A stretch of 64,000 nt of DNA from Glaciecola sp964195425. GTDB taxonomy: Bacteria; Pseudomonadota; Gammaproteobacteria; Enterobacterales; Alteromonadaceae. The DNA lies in contig CAXMOM010000013.1 in NCBI GenBank assembly GCA_964195425.1, forward strand, positions 62,001 through 126,000, written 5' to 3'. The number at the start of each line of letters is the position of its first letter. The first letter of the stretch is position 1. The translations under genes and the position numbers were made by a program. Below, in pieces: positions 53,016 through 61,542 of the stretch. The notes beneath the pieces were generated by a model that was not told where the DNA came from, made no database searches, and saw only the letters and a list, made by a program, of their open reading frames with translations.

Positions 53016-53459
53016 ATGAATACAATTGTTTCATATTTGAAATCTGGCCAAGAGTATATGCGTATTTGGCCTATGCAAAAGCAGCTATATGCGTTATTCC
53101 CTGAATGCAGGATTATTGCAGCCACTAAATTTTCGATGAAAGTTATGCCTGCTATTGCGGTAATTGTGGTTGCCATGCAGTTGCAGTATTTGGGTTCTGA
53201 GGTGTTGCCTCAAGCAATTACTATGGGCATCTTTTTTCTGAGTTTACCGCTCCAAGGTATATTATGGTTGGGGCATAGAAGCGAGCAGGAGTTGCCACCT
53301 CAAATATGCAGTTGGTATAAAGATATTTATGCAAAAATGCAGCAACAGGGGTGTCAATTGCAACGTCAAAGCTTTAAACCTACGTTTAAAGAATTAGCAG
53401 TATTGCTACGCACAGCCTTTAAAGAGCTTGATAAGGCCTTTACCAAAAGTTTGTTTTAA
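53016..53459 (+). CDS. yfbV: UPF0208 membrane protein YfbV
   Basis: This 147-residue protein has two hydrophobic helices (about 42-62 and 68-88) within the conserved YfbV pattern: an N-terminal GQEYMRIWPMQKQL, a middle KVMPAIAVIVV and FLSLPLQGILWLGHRSEQELPP, and a C-terminal FKELDKAF. Its function is poorly known; in E. coli it affects chromosome macrodomain organisation near Ter. It stands alone on the plus strand between trxB and sprT. Confidence 0.93.
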   Translation: MNTIVSYLKSGQEYMRIWPMQKQLYALFPECRIIAATKFSMKVMPAIAVIVVAMQLQYLGSEVLPQAITMGIFFLSLPLQGILWLGHRSEQELPPQICSWYKDIYAKMQQQGCQLQRQSFKPTFKELAVLLRTAFKELDKAFTKSLF

Positions 53460-53596
53460 GCGTTTATTAGTCTGCTCCCCAAAACAAAACCCTAATAGAA
53501 AGCGCTGATAACCCCAGCATAGAGAAGCAAACATCAAGCGCATCAAATTGCTTCAACAGCCAAAAAAAACCGCGGCATTAAAGCACTCATTGTCAC

Positions 53597-54106
53597 TTAG
53601 GCTACCTGGGTTAATGTTGTATTACATTTTCTGCAGATATAAGACTGCTTTTTATTTAGCACTTTGTTGTGTCTGGTCAACGATAACGGTACTTGTTGAC
53701 ATGCACATTCGTAGGTTATCTGGCGCATAGTAACTGCACTTACATCTAAGGTATGAGTTACCTTAGGTGCTAAATCAAATACCGCTAACATAACTTTTTG
53801 CCATTCAATACCATGGGGCTTTACCCCTAATCCATATAACTGATAAACCATAATGTGCGCCAATTCATGGGCAATAATATGGGATATGAAGTACTCGGTG
53901 TTTTGCGAATATAAAGTAGGGTTGATTTTTATAATGTTTTTTTGAAGCAGGGCGCTTGCCGCTATCCTCCCTCTTTGGTTGTAAGCTAAACTGGGCTGCC
54001 TAAACAATCCAGCAAATTCATTTACCGCCGATTTTTTTATCGCAGAGTCGAAAAGTAAATTTAGCCGAGTTTGCGCTTCTTTTTGTAAAGTAGTGGATAG
54101 GTTCAT
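53597..54106 (-). CDS. sprT: SprT-family zinc metalloprotein
   Basis: This 169-residue protein has the HExxH zinc motif HELAHIMVYQL, a downstream HGIEWQKVM and a C-terminal zinc ribbon with CAC and CRKC. The SprT domain resembles the protease part of eukaryotic Spartan. The bacterial role is undetermined. It is next to sppA but a terminator lies between the two. The length is normal. Confidence 0.93.
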   Translation of the reverse strand: MNLSTTLQKEAQTRLNLLFDSAIKKSAVNEFAGLFRQPSLAYNQRGRIAASALLQKNIIKINPTLYSQNTEYFISHIIAHELAHIMVYQLYGLGVKPHGIEWQKVMLAVFDLAPKVTHTLDVSAVTMRQITYECACQQVPLSLTRHNKVLNKKQSYICRKCNTTLTQVA

Positions 54107-54126
54107 TATTACTATTATTATTTAGG

Positions 54127-54160
54127 CTAAAAAAAAGAGCCTATATAAAATAGGCTCTTA
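54127..54160 (-). terminator. Intrinsic terminator after sppA
   Basis: The stem AAGAGCCTA / TAGGCTCTT has a 7-base loop. A run of A on the left supplies the minus-strand U tract. It lies 25 bases after sppA and separates it from sprT. Confidence 0.9.
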
Positions 54161-54183
54161 AGGCATTTTAATCAATATAAATA

Positions 54184-56055
54184 TTAGTCAATCATTGTAC
54201 ATTCTATGCAAAGTACATAAGCTGCCATTGGGTCGTTTAGCTTAGTTATAAATGCAGTTTGCGCATCTACTTCTTTAACCAAGTTCATTAATGGGCTAGG
54301 TGTATAATTAATATTTAAGCCTGACATAAGCGAGCTTGCATTATTAAGTAAGTTTGCCCACATTTTTTCGTCTTCAGTTAATTCACGTTCAATATAAATC
54401 TGTTTGAAGTCTTCCAACTCAGCCATTTTAGCAGCATAGGCAACAGCTTCTTCAAGGCCACCGAGTTCGTCTACTAAACCAAGTTCTAATGCTTGGCTGC
54501 CGACCCAAACACGACCTTGTGCCACGTTGTCTACTTCTTCTAGTGTCATACCGCGCTCTTGCGCGACCAATGAAATAAAACGCTTATATCCACGTTCAAT
54601 ATTCATTTGTAACAAAGACTTATATCCTTCAGCCAATGGACGATTTGGTGCCATTCCAACTAGTTCATTGGTTGATACGCCGTCACTATTAACACCTAGG
54701 TAATTAAAAGAATTCTCAAAGGTGGCTAGCATACCAAAAATTCCAATTGAACCAGTTATTGTGCTGGGTTCTGCAAAAATTCTATCGGTACTTACTGAAA
54801 TCCAATAGCCGCCCGACGCTGCAACACTACTCATCGAGGCAATTACAGGTTTACCGGCAGCCTTTAGTAATTCAACTTCTTGACGAATAACTTCAGATGC
54901 AAATGCACTTCCGCCGCCAGAATCTACTTGTAATACAACCGCTTTTACAGTGTCGTCGTTACGGGCTTTACGCAATAATTTAGCGGTGCTGTCGCCGCCA
55001 ATAGCGCCTGGGTCTTGTTTACCATCTAAAATAGTACCTTTCGCAACAACAACCGCTATTTTGTCACCGCTTCCTTGATTGGAGGTGGGGAATATAGGTT
55101 TGAGCATTTTTAAATATGACCGGTAAGACACTTGATTAAATGTTTCTCCCTCTTCGGCTAGGCCTAAAAGTTCAACCATTTCACTGCGAAATTCAGCCCG
55201 TGTTCTCAAGCCGTCAACCCAATTGTTAGACAGCGCATACTGCGCGAAGTCGCCTTCAACTGCAGTAAACTTGGTAAGTAGGTCAGTGAAGGTTTCATCG
55301 AAATTTTGTTCATCAAAACCACGTGTTCCGGCGACATCTGTTTTAAACATGCTCCACAGTTCGTTGAGCCAAGCTTCATTTGCTATTTTTGCTTCAGGTG
55401 ACATGTCATTGCGTAAATAGGGTTCTACTGCTGACTTGAATTTACCGACTTTAAATACATGAGTCGAAACTTTAAGCTTCTCTAATGCTTCGGCAAAGTA
55501 TGTGCCATAGCGAGTGTAGCCTTCCATAAGTAAGGCACCCATAGGGTGCACATATACGTTGTCAGCATGACTCGCCAGATAATATTGTGAACGACCAAAA
55601 TAGTCGCCTATGGCATAAATAGGCTTGCCCGATGTTTTAAAGGCTTGTAGTGCTTCGCCTACTTCTTTTAGCTTATCCATACCGCCGCCGCCAAAACCAT
55701 CAAGCTCTAAGACTATCGCATCAATGCGTTTATCTTCTGCGGCGTTTTCGATGACATTTATGAGGTCGCGAAGTAATATTTCTGGATCATCTTGCCCTTC
55801 ACCAATTGCTTGTGAAATAAATACTTTGGCCGGATCTACCCATGTCTTTTGAATCACTATATTGCCTGTGAGATTCAATATAAGGGCACTGCTTTGAGCG
55901 ACTTTAGGCGTTTGTGAACCAGAATTAGATATGCCAATTACAACGGCAATAATGATAATTAAAAATAAGATGTTCAGCAGCAAACGGCGGCCGAAGTTGA
56001 GACCATTCCAAATTCCTAAAAACAATGACTTGGTAAAACTACTTTTTCCTGACAT
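54184..56055 (-). CDS. sppA: Signal peptide peptidase SppA, 67-kDa type
   Basis: This 623-residue inner-membrane serine protease has one N-terminal membrane helix (about 24-42) and tandem S49 peptidase halves. The catalytic Lys lies in VFKVGKFKSAVEPY of the first half, and the Ser in SSVAASGGYWIS of the second. It degrades cleaved signal peptides. It is divergent from ydjA, the pairing also seen in E. coli. The last roughly 20 residues (NDPMAAYVLCIECTMID) contain three Cys or Asp-rich positions that I do not expect in all homologues. Confidence 0.95.
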   Translation of the reverse strand: MSGKSSFTKSLFLGIWNGLNFGRRLLLNILFLIIIIAVVIGISNSGSQTPKVAQSSALILNLTGNIVIQKTWVDPAKVFISQAIGEGQDDPEILLRDLINVIENAAEDKRIDAIVLELDGFGGGGMDKLKEVGEALQAFKTSGKPIYAIGDYFGRSQYYLASHADNVYVHPMGALLMEGYTRYGTYFAEALEKLKVSTHVFKVGKFKSAVEPYLRNDMSPEAKIANEAWLNELWSMFKTDVAGTRGFDEQNFDETFTDLLTKFTAVEGDFAQYALSNNWVDGLRTRAEFRSEMVELLGLAEEGETFNQVSYRSYLKMLKPIFPTSNQGSGDKIAVVVAKGTILDGKQDPGAIGGDSTAKLLRKARNDDTVKAVVLQVDSGGGSAFASEVIRQEVELLKAAGKPVIASMSSVAASGGYWISVSTDRIFAEPSTITGSIGIFGMLATFENSFNYLGVNSDGVSTNELVGMAPNRPLAEGYKSLLQMNIERGYKRFISLVAQERGMTLEEVDNVAQGRVWVGSQALELGLVDELGGLEEAVAYAAKMAELEDFKQIYIERELTEDEKMWANLLNNASSLMSGLNINYTPSPLMNLVKEVDAQTAFITKLNDPMAAYVLCIECTMID

Positions 56056-56185
56056 TACTATTTACCTTTTTTATTCTATTACTGCGTAGTTTACTAAAAC
56101 CAACATAAGTACACAGTGTTAAATTGTAATAAGTTGTTACTACTTGTATTGATAAAATACCATTACACCCTTTTTCGACACTTAT

Positions 56186-56377
56186 TTATCTTGATTTGGG
56201 TGATTTGGGTGATTTGGCCTCTCTATTTGGGCAGGCAAGATGTATCCAGTTTTTGAGTAAAGCGGCAATAGATTTATGGTCATTGCTTGCCAGAGCCATC
56301 AGTAATGCTCCCTTGCGAACTGAATGTTTTACCTTGCCTTGGTGTTTACGCATTATATTGTGTAATGCTCGTGCCAT
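56186..56377 (-). CDS. Small basic protein, unrecognised (63 aa)
   Basis: From the ATG at 56377 (MARALHNIMRKHQGKV) the frame encodes 63 mostly basic, helix-forming residues with KGALLMALASNDHKSIAALLKNWI in the middle. The tail KSPKSPKSR comes from a 9-base tandem repeat at its 3' end. AAGGA lies somewhat far upstream of the ATG. A GTG 15 codons earlier is also possible. I recognise no characterised family. The regular amphipathic pattern is more protein-like than that of the opposing plus-strand frame. The gene lies alone between sppA and ydjA. Confidence 0.45.
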   Translation of the reverse strand: MARALHNIMRKHQGKVKHSVRKGALLMALASNDHKSIAALLKNWIHLACPNREAKSPKSPKSR

Positions 56378-56617
56378 TTTAAAAAGGTTCCTTGTCCTTG
56401 GTTTGCTACTTGTTATCGGCACTTTGTGTAAAGTCTTTTGTAATGTTTTAGTTTGATTTATGTATTCGCTTATAAAAACTATTTTGTAGTAATATTCGTA
56501 ATTCTATACTCTGTCGTTCTGTATTCGCCTATATGTAATCAAAACAGGCATGCTATTGCAAAGTTGGCAGGGCTAATTATCGCCATTATTATAAGCATTA
56601 TTTTTTAAGGAAACCTT

Positions 56618-57169
56618 ATGCAAGCACTAGAACTATTACTTAACAGACGCTCACAGCCGCGGCTTCAAGTTCCAGCACCACACGGTGAATCCCTAAGTAA
56701 TATCATTCAAGCTGGTTTGTGTGCACCCGACCATAAATGTTTGGCACCTTGGCGGTTTATTGTTTGTACTGACGATGGCTTAAATAAATTAGGCGGTATT
56801 TTTGAGCAAGCTGCAGTAAATAAAGGTGCTGGGCCAGAATCTATTGAGCGAGCCCCTCAATTACCAATGCGCGCACCTATGGTAATTGTGGCAATTTGTA
56901 ATTATACCCATGATGAAAAAGTACCTAGAGTAGAGCAAATTGCCTCTACTGCGTGCGCGGTGCAAGCTATGCAAATGGCTGCTATTGCGCAGGGCTTTCA
57001 AGGTATCTGGCGTACTGGTTGGTATGCGCAAAATAATGATGTTAAAAAGGCTATGAAATGTAAAGAAGAGGACGAAATTTTGGGATTCTTGTATTTAGGC
57101 TCTACACCATTAAATGTGATGCCTCGTAAACCAAGAGATACTGCTGACTTTGTGGAAACTTGGAATTAA
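56618..57169 (+). CDS. ydjA: Nitroreductase-family protein YdjA
   Basis: This 183-residue FMN-binding member of the nitroreductase superfamily matches the short YdjA type: the N-terminal LELLLNRRSQPRL, the middle APDHKCLAPWRFIV and the C-terminal QGFQGIWRTGWY and EILGFLYLGS. The physiological electron acceptor is unknown. It is divergent from sppA as in E. coli. A strong hairpin terminates it before the convergent oxidoreductase gene. Confidence 0.93.
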   Translation: MQALELLLNRRSQPRLQVPAPHGESLSNIIQAGLCAPDHKCLAPWRFIVCTDDGLNKLGGIFEQAAVNKGAGPESIERAPQLPMRAPMVIVAICNYTHDEKVPRVEQIASTACAVQAMQMAAIAQGFQGIWRTGWYAQNNDVKKAMKCKEEDEILGFLYLGSTPLNVMPRKPRDTADFVETWN

Positions 57170-57282
57170 CGATAAGCAAAATATTTTGCGGTTTTTGACT
57201 GATAGTCTTTGTAAGGTTCTAGCTTATCTATTTGAATTTGACCGTCTGTGATTATGTTAATACTGCCTAAGTTATTTTATGT

Positions 57283-57321
57283 AATGCTGAACAAGCTACG
57301 TGTAGTTTGCTCAGCATTTTC
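57283..57321 (+). terminator. Hairpin terminator after ydjA
   Basis: AATGCTGA / TCAGCATT encloses a second stem (CAAGCTA / TAGTTTG with one G-U), followed by TTCTG. It lies about 110 bases after ydjA and before the convergent gene at 57372. Confidence 0.7.
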
Positions 57322-57371
57322 TGAGGACAATACTTTCCCGCTAGCTCAAACTAGCATAGGTTCAAGAAACT

Positions 57372-58556
57372 TTAAGCTTCAACCTTAAATACTAAACCTG
57401 CATTTTTTTCTAGTCTTTCAATGAGTGCATTTCCTAAGGCTGGTGCACTGGTATAAAAACCACCTGTTAAACCATCTTGAAGGTGACCCAAGCAGATTGC
57501 ACTTTCTGTAATCATGCGAGAGGTTGAGCCGTAGCCTGGGTCCAAGTGTCCAGCAACGCTAGTACTATAAGTTTCACCATTTTCATGCTGGCCTGTAAAT
57601 AGCACGTCATAAAAGCCATTCTCACGTTCTTCTTTACTTGGTCCCTCACCGGGCTTAGGACCGTTTTTGTCACCTAATGATTTATCGTTTGCGACATGGT
57701 TTGCAATCGCTTCGCCTTTGTCCCCAGGACCGGTAAGCATCATTTCATCGTACTTAAATGCTTTACCGTATTCATAGTTCAATAAATAATTTGAGCGGTG
57801 AACATTTTTAGTATTAATAGCCGCCATTATAAAAGGGGCTGCCCACGACTGCAGTGATTCGTCAAAGTAAGGTTTGTCGCCTCGGGGTTGTTGGGTCAAT
57901 ACTTCAGATGTCGCTAATGAATAAGGGTTAATAAGCGCTTGCATTATTCTTTTATCTTGCTTGGCAGCTACCATTGTTGCTTGTAAACTATATGCAGTGC
58001 CACCAGAAAAAGTCCCCTGCATTTTCCTTACACGCCCCTTCACATAGCTAAGGGCGCTGCCTGCTGCTTGTTTTACATGTTGTTGTAAGTGATAAACACC
58101 CAAATCAAATGGTATTGAATCAAAACCACACGAAAATACAATAACGGCACCTGTTTCATTAGCCGTGCTTTGATACTTCGCAATCATTTGATGCATCCAA
58201 GCAGGCTCACCGCATAAATCGACGTACCCGGTGCCTGAATCAACGCAAGCTTTTAACAACTTCTCGCCGTATATTTGATAAGGACCAACCGTTGTTAATA
58301 CGACTTTTGTTTGCTTAACTAAAGACTGCATGCTTTCTTCGCTGTCGCTGTCGGCAACGATAAGGTCGATGTCTTTACTTATTTGCATTTCGTCACGAAC
58401 GAGTTCGAGTTTCTCTTGGCTACGGCCAGCCATGGCCCAAGATACTTTCTCACTAGCATTTGCGCCGTATGTGTTTTGTAAGTATTCAGCCACTAAGCGG
58501 CCGGTAAAGCCAGTGCTACCGAAAACAATTATGTCGTATTGCGGGTGATCGCTCAT
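57372..58556 (-). CDS. Saccharopine-dehydrogenase-like oxidoreductase
   Basis: This 394-residue protein has an N-terminal Rossmann fold (IIVFGSTGFTGRLVAEYL) and the segments VVLTTVGPYQIYGEKLLKAC and GYVDLCGEPAW. These place it in the saccharopine dehydrogenase-like group that includes mycobacterial trans-acting enoyl reductases and eukaryotic SCCPDH. Members of this group are rarely assigned a substrate, and lysine metabolism is not implied by the name. It lies alone on the minus strand between ydjA and pykA. The C-terminal third (TGGFYTSAPALGNALIERLEK) is conserved in the group. Confidence 0.85.
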   Translation of the reverse strand: MSDHPQYDIIVFGSTGFTGRLVAEYLQNTYGANASEKVSWAMAGRSQEKLELVRDEMQISKDIDLIVADSDSEESMQSLVKQTKVVLTTVGPYQIYGEKLLKACVDSGTGYVDLCGEPAWMHQMIAKYQSTANETGAVIVFSCGFDSIPFDLGVYHLQQHVKQAAGSALSYVKGRVRKMQGTFSGGTAYSLQATMVAAKQDKRIMQALINPYSLATSEVLTQQPRGDKPYFDESLQSWAAPFIMAAINTKNVHRSNYLLNYEYGKAFKYDEMMLTGPGDKGEAIANHVANDKSLGDKNGPKPGEGPSKEERENGFYDVLFTGQHENGETYSTSVAGHLDPGYGSTSRMITESAICLGHLQDGLTGGFYTSAPALGNALIERLEKNAGLVFKVEA

Positions 58557-58646
58557 AGTATTCTTCCTTTAAAGTATTGTTAGAATTTACAATTACGTTA
58601 AAAGATATACGAAGATGCTATAAAAAAGATAATTATTTTGTTTGAT

Positions 58647-58675
58647 ACATGCCTATCAATAATTGATAGGCATGT
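58647..58675. repeat. Perfect 12-bp inverted repeat downstream of pykA
   Basis: ACATGCCTATCA and TGATAGGCATGT are exact reverse complements around the loop ATAAT. Neither side has a clear T tract. The repeat lies between the pykA stop and the start of the next minus-strand gene, so it could be a terminator-like 3' structure or an operator for the oxidoreductase gene. Confidence 0.65.
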
Positions 58676-58760
58676 TTGGTAGAGGCAAGTTTTAAGTGTT
58701 TATTATCTTCGTGCATTTTTACATGAAGCTAATTTATTATGCATAATTTACCTAAACGTT

Positions 58761-60197
58761 TTACGAAACAGTCACTACTTTACATACGTTAGTAGCACCA
58801 GTAGTTTCCATTTGATCGCCGTAGGTTAGTATGAACTTATCACCTACGTTTAAAATATTGTTCTCTCTTAGCGCCACTACTACCTCACGCGTTAAATAAC
58901 CCGGCAGACAATCAGTAGAATCAAAATATACTGGCGTCACACCGCGGAACAACGACATTATATTGAGTGTGGTGATGTGGCGAGACATTGCAATAATGGG
59001 CAATCCCGTGGTAATTCTCGACATAAGCCTAGGTGTTGTTCCACTCTCTGTTAAGCCTACAATTGCTTTAATGCTTGGCAGATGGTTTGCGGCGTAAACC
59101 GCAGACATTGCTACTGTTTCACTTACATCACTAAAGTTTTCGTCAATTCTATGTTTAGAACTTTTAACGCTTGAGTGTGTTTCTGCGCCTTCGCATACTC
59201 TGGCCATTGCTTCCACAGTCTCTACTGGAAACTTACCCGCTGCTGTTTCAGCCGACAACATTACCGCATCGGTTCCGTCCAATACTGCGTTGGCTACGTC
59301 CATTACCTCAGCTCGAGTAGGCATTGGACTCTCTATCATCGACTCCATCATTTGTGTGGCGGTAATAACGATTTTATTAAGCTGACGAGAGCGTGCAATA
59401 AGTTTTTTCTGTACCCCTACTAATTCAGCATCACCAATTTCTACGCCTAAGTCGCCGCGAGCAACCATTACTGCGTCTGACGCGCTAATAATGTCGTCTA
59501 TCGCTTCATCTGTGGCTACAGTTTCTGCGCGTTCAACTTTCGCACATATTTTTGCGTAGCAACCGGCTGCTTCCGCTAGGCTGCGAGCATAGTCTAGATC
59601 TGCGCCAGAGCGTGGAAAGGAAATAGCTAAATAGTCAACTTCCATTATAGCGGCTGTTTTTATATCTTCTTTGTCTTTCTCTGTCAGTGCTTCAGCAGAT
59701 AATCCGCCGCCAAGTCTATTAATACCTTTGTTGTTTGATAGCTTGCCTGCAACGGTTACTATGGTGTTAACTTTTCTACCTTCAACCGAAATAACTTTTA
59801 GTTGAATACGGCCATCATCAAGCAGCAGAATATCGTCTTCTTCGACATCATCGGGCAAGGCTTTGTAATCTATGCCAACGGCGCTCTGGGTGCCATCAAG
59901 TTTGCCTAATTCTGCGTCTAGGACAAATTCTTGGCCCATTGTTAATATGACCGAATCATTTACAAAGCGCGACACACGGATTTTAGGGCCTTGTAAATCA
60001 CCTAAAATGCCCACATAAACGCCCAATTTTTTTGCTACCTCACGTACCCGTTGAGCTCGCTCGATATGATCTTGTGCGCTGCCGTGTGAGAAATTCATTC
60101 GCACTACATTAGTACCAGCTTTAACAATGGCTTCAATCATTTCGGTGGTGTCGGTTGCCGGCCCAAGAGTCGCCAAAATTTTAGTTCTTCGAGACAT
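58761..60197 (-). CDS. pykA: Pyruvate kinase, PykA type
   Basis: This 478-residue enzyme converts PEP and ADP to pyruvate and ATP. The active-site parts are NVVRMNFSHGS, GDLQGPKIRVSRF, the Lys-containing AKICAKVERAE, VMVARGDLGVEIG and ITATQMMESMI. By length and sequence it is closer to E. coli PykA (AMP-responsive form) than PykF. hexR lies just upstream on the same strand, and HexR in related bacteria controls pyk, so shared regulation is likely. I saw no clear HexR box in its short upstream gap. Confidence 0.96.
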   Translation of the reverse strand: MSRRTKILATLGPATDTTEMIEAIVKAGTNVVRMNFSHGSAQDHIERAQRVREVAKKLGVYVGILGDLQGPKIRVSRFVNDSVILTMGQEFVLDAELGKLDGTQSAVGIDYKALPDDVEEDDILLLDDGRIQLKVISVEGRKVNTIVTVAGKLSNNKGINRLGGGLSAEALTEKDKEDIKTAAIMEVDYLAISFPRSGADLDYARSLAEAAGCYAKICAKVERAETVATDEAIDDIISASDAVMVARGDLGVEIGDAELVGVQKKLIARSRQLNKIVITATQMMESMIESPMPTRAEVMDVANAVLDGTDAVMLSAETAAGKFPVETVEAMARVCEGAETHSSVKSSKHRIDENFSDVSETVAMSAVYAANHLPSIKAIVGLTESGTTPRLMSRITTGLPIIAMSRHITTLNIMSLFRGVTPVYFDSTDCLPGYLTREVVVALRENNILNVGDKFILTYGDQMETTGATNVCKVVTVS

Positions 60198-60308
60198 TAC
60201 TTTTACTCTCTATTGGTTTTTTTTTAATGATGTTGCACATAAATAAATATTGATGATTAGTCGTATTGTGTAAATACAATCTTGGCGTTAGCTCTTCAAG
60301 TTAACTCT

Positions 60309-61163
60309 TTAAGCGTTATCTTTTCCATATCGAGAACCTCTCAACGTGTCTTTGACCCGTTTCAAATTTTCTCTAAACTTGTTGCCTCTGCGCAAAGTAA
60401 AGCCGGTTGCGAGCACGTCAATTAAGGTTAACTGAGCGATGCGTGAAGCCATTGGCATATATAAATCGGTATCTTCGGGCACTTCTAAAGACAGCACATA
60501 GTTACATTCTTTGGCTAAAGGGGTATCTGCACTCGTAATGCCGATGACTGTAGCGTCGTTTGCACGTGCTATTTGTGCTACATCCACTAAACTTTTCGTT
60601 CGCCCTGTGTGAGATATGAAAATGACTACGTCGCCTTCACTGCTGTTCATACAACTCATTCGCTGCATTAAAATATCTTCAAAATAAATAACAGGGACAT
60701 TAAACCGGAAAAACTTGTTAACGGCATCATGGGCAACAGAAGAAGACGCGCCTAGTCCAAAAAAGGATATTTTTTTAGCTTGCGTAAGTAAGTCTACCAC
60801 TCGGTTTATCATGGCAATATCTATTGATTGACGCGCCACTTCAAGCGAGGCCATTGTAGATTCAAAAATTTTGTTAGTGTATTCAGTTGGGCCATCAAAC
60901 TCATCGACGTGTCTGTTTACGTAAGGTGTGCCGTTGGCTAAACTTTGCGCTAAGTGTAGTTTGAAATCTGGGTAGCCTTTGGTGTCTAGTCGTCTACAAA
61001 AGCGATTCACCGTAGGTTCACTTACATTTGATAGCTTAGCCAGAGTAGCGATACTAGAATGAATGGCTGACTGCGGATTAGCCAGAATAACTTCTGCTAC
61101 CTTTTTCTCGGACTTACTAAACTCAGACATGTCCCGCGATATTTTTTCTAGTACGTTCATCAT
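60309..61163 (-). CDS. hexR: HexR, RpiR-family regulator of central carbon genes
   Basis: This 284-residue protein combines an N-terminal RpiR helix-turn-helix domain (about 1-77, with ATLAKLSNVSEPTVNRFCRRL) and a SIS sugar-phosphate-binding domain (about 120-260, with FFGLGASSSVAHDAVNKFFR and FISHTGRTKSLVDVA). In gammaproteobacteria HexR responds to KDPG and controls zwf, edd, pgl, pyk and gap genes. It is divergent from zwf, with its likely operator at 61444-61458. Two consecutive Met codons begin the protein. Confidence 0.95.
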   Translation of the reverse strand: MMNVLEKISRDMSEFSKSEKKVAEVILANPQSAIHSSIATLAKLSNVSEPTVNRFCRRLDTKGYPDFKLHLAQSLANGTPYVNRHVDEFDGPTEYTNKIFESTMASLEVARQSIDIAMINRVVDLLTQAKKISFFGLGASSSVAHDAVNKFFRFNVPVIYFEDILMQRMSCMNSSEGDVVIFISHTGRTKSLVDVAQIARANDATVIGITSADTPLAKECNYVLSLEVPEDTDLYMPMASRIAQLTLIDVLATGFTLRRGNKFRENLKRVKDTLRGSRYGKDNA

Positions 61164-61432
61164 TTTGCATCAGGTATTAAGTGAATAATGTTAGGTATGA
61201 TAGAGCTAATTTCTAGTTTTGTCATATTTGTTGTAACTTTTTGACCAAAAAACTGAAAGTTTACTTAACCGTTTATCTTTTTAAGGTTGGTTTTTGTCCT
61301 TAATGAGGTGTCTGTTATCATTTATTGTTTTCACTTAAAGTATTGATATTATAGGTTATAACGTTCATTTTTTGATACTGATTTATATGATACTCGACAC
61401 CTTTTGATGAAATGGTCATAATTGTTAAATAT
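61164..61432. promoter_or_regulatory. hexR side of the hexR-zwf intergenic region
   Basis: About 270 AT-rich bases with no gene. They should contain the hexR promoter, but none stands out. The zwf-proximal control elements lie to the right of this stretch. Confidence 0.4.
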
Positions 61433-61454
61433 GTAAAATTATTTGTAATTTTAC
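61433..61454. repeat. Perfect 9-bp dyad overlapping the HexR site
   Basis: GTAAAATTA and TAATTTTAC are exact reverse complements with TTTG between. The right arm overlaps the HexR-type site, so two protein contacts or a two-site HexR arrangement may exist. Confidence 0.55.
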
Positions 61455-61458
61455 TACA
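61444..61458 (+). promoter_or_regulatory. HexR-type operator before zwf
   Basis: TGTAATTTTACTACA matches the 15-base HexR pattern TGTArTwwwAyTACA at all fixed positions. It lies about 85 bases before the chosen zwf start, next to the hexR gene, and overlaps the predicted -35 region, which fits repression. Confidence 0.8.
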
Positions 61459-61476
61459 TTTGTAGTCTACTATAAC
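61449..61476 (+). promoter_or_regulatory. Predicted zwf promoter
   Basis: TTTTAC, a 16-base spacer and TATAAC. The -35 lies within the HexR-type site. A start near 61483 would give a leader of about 60 bases. Confidence 0.45.
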
Positions 61477-61542
61477 CAATATCACTGTAAATTAATGCAT
61501 TGTGAATTTTTTACACAGTGCGTACATTATTTGAGGCCAATA

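Noticed and set aside
56196..56456. 86-codon plus-strand frame opposite the small basic ORF
   Set aside because: Cys/Leu-rich with no ribosome site; the minus-strand frame has the more protein-like pattern.
60250..60290. ATTGT-6-ACAAT dyad upstream of pykA as a HexR box
   Set aside because: It does not fit the TGTArTwwwAyTACA pattern; only short arms match.
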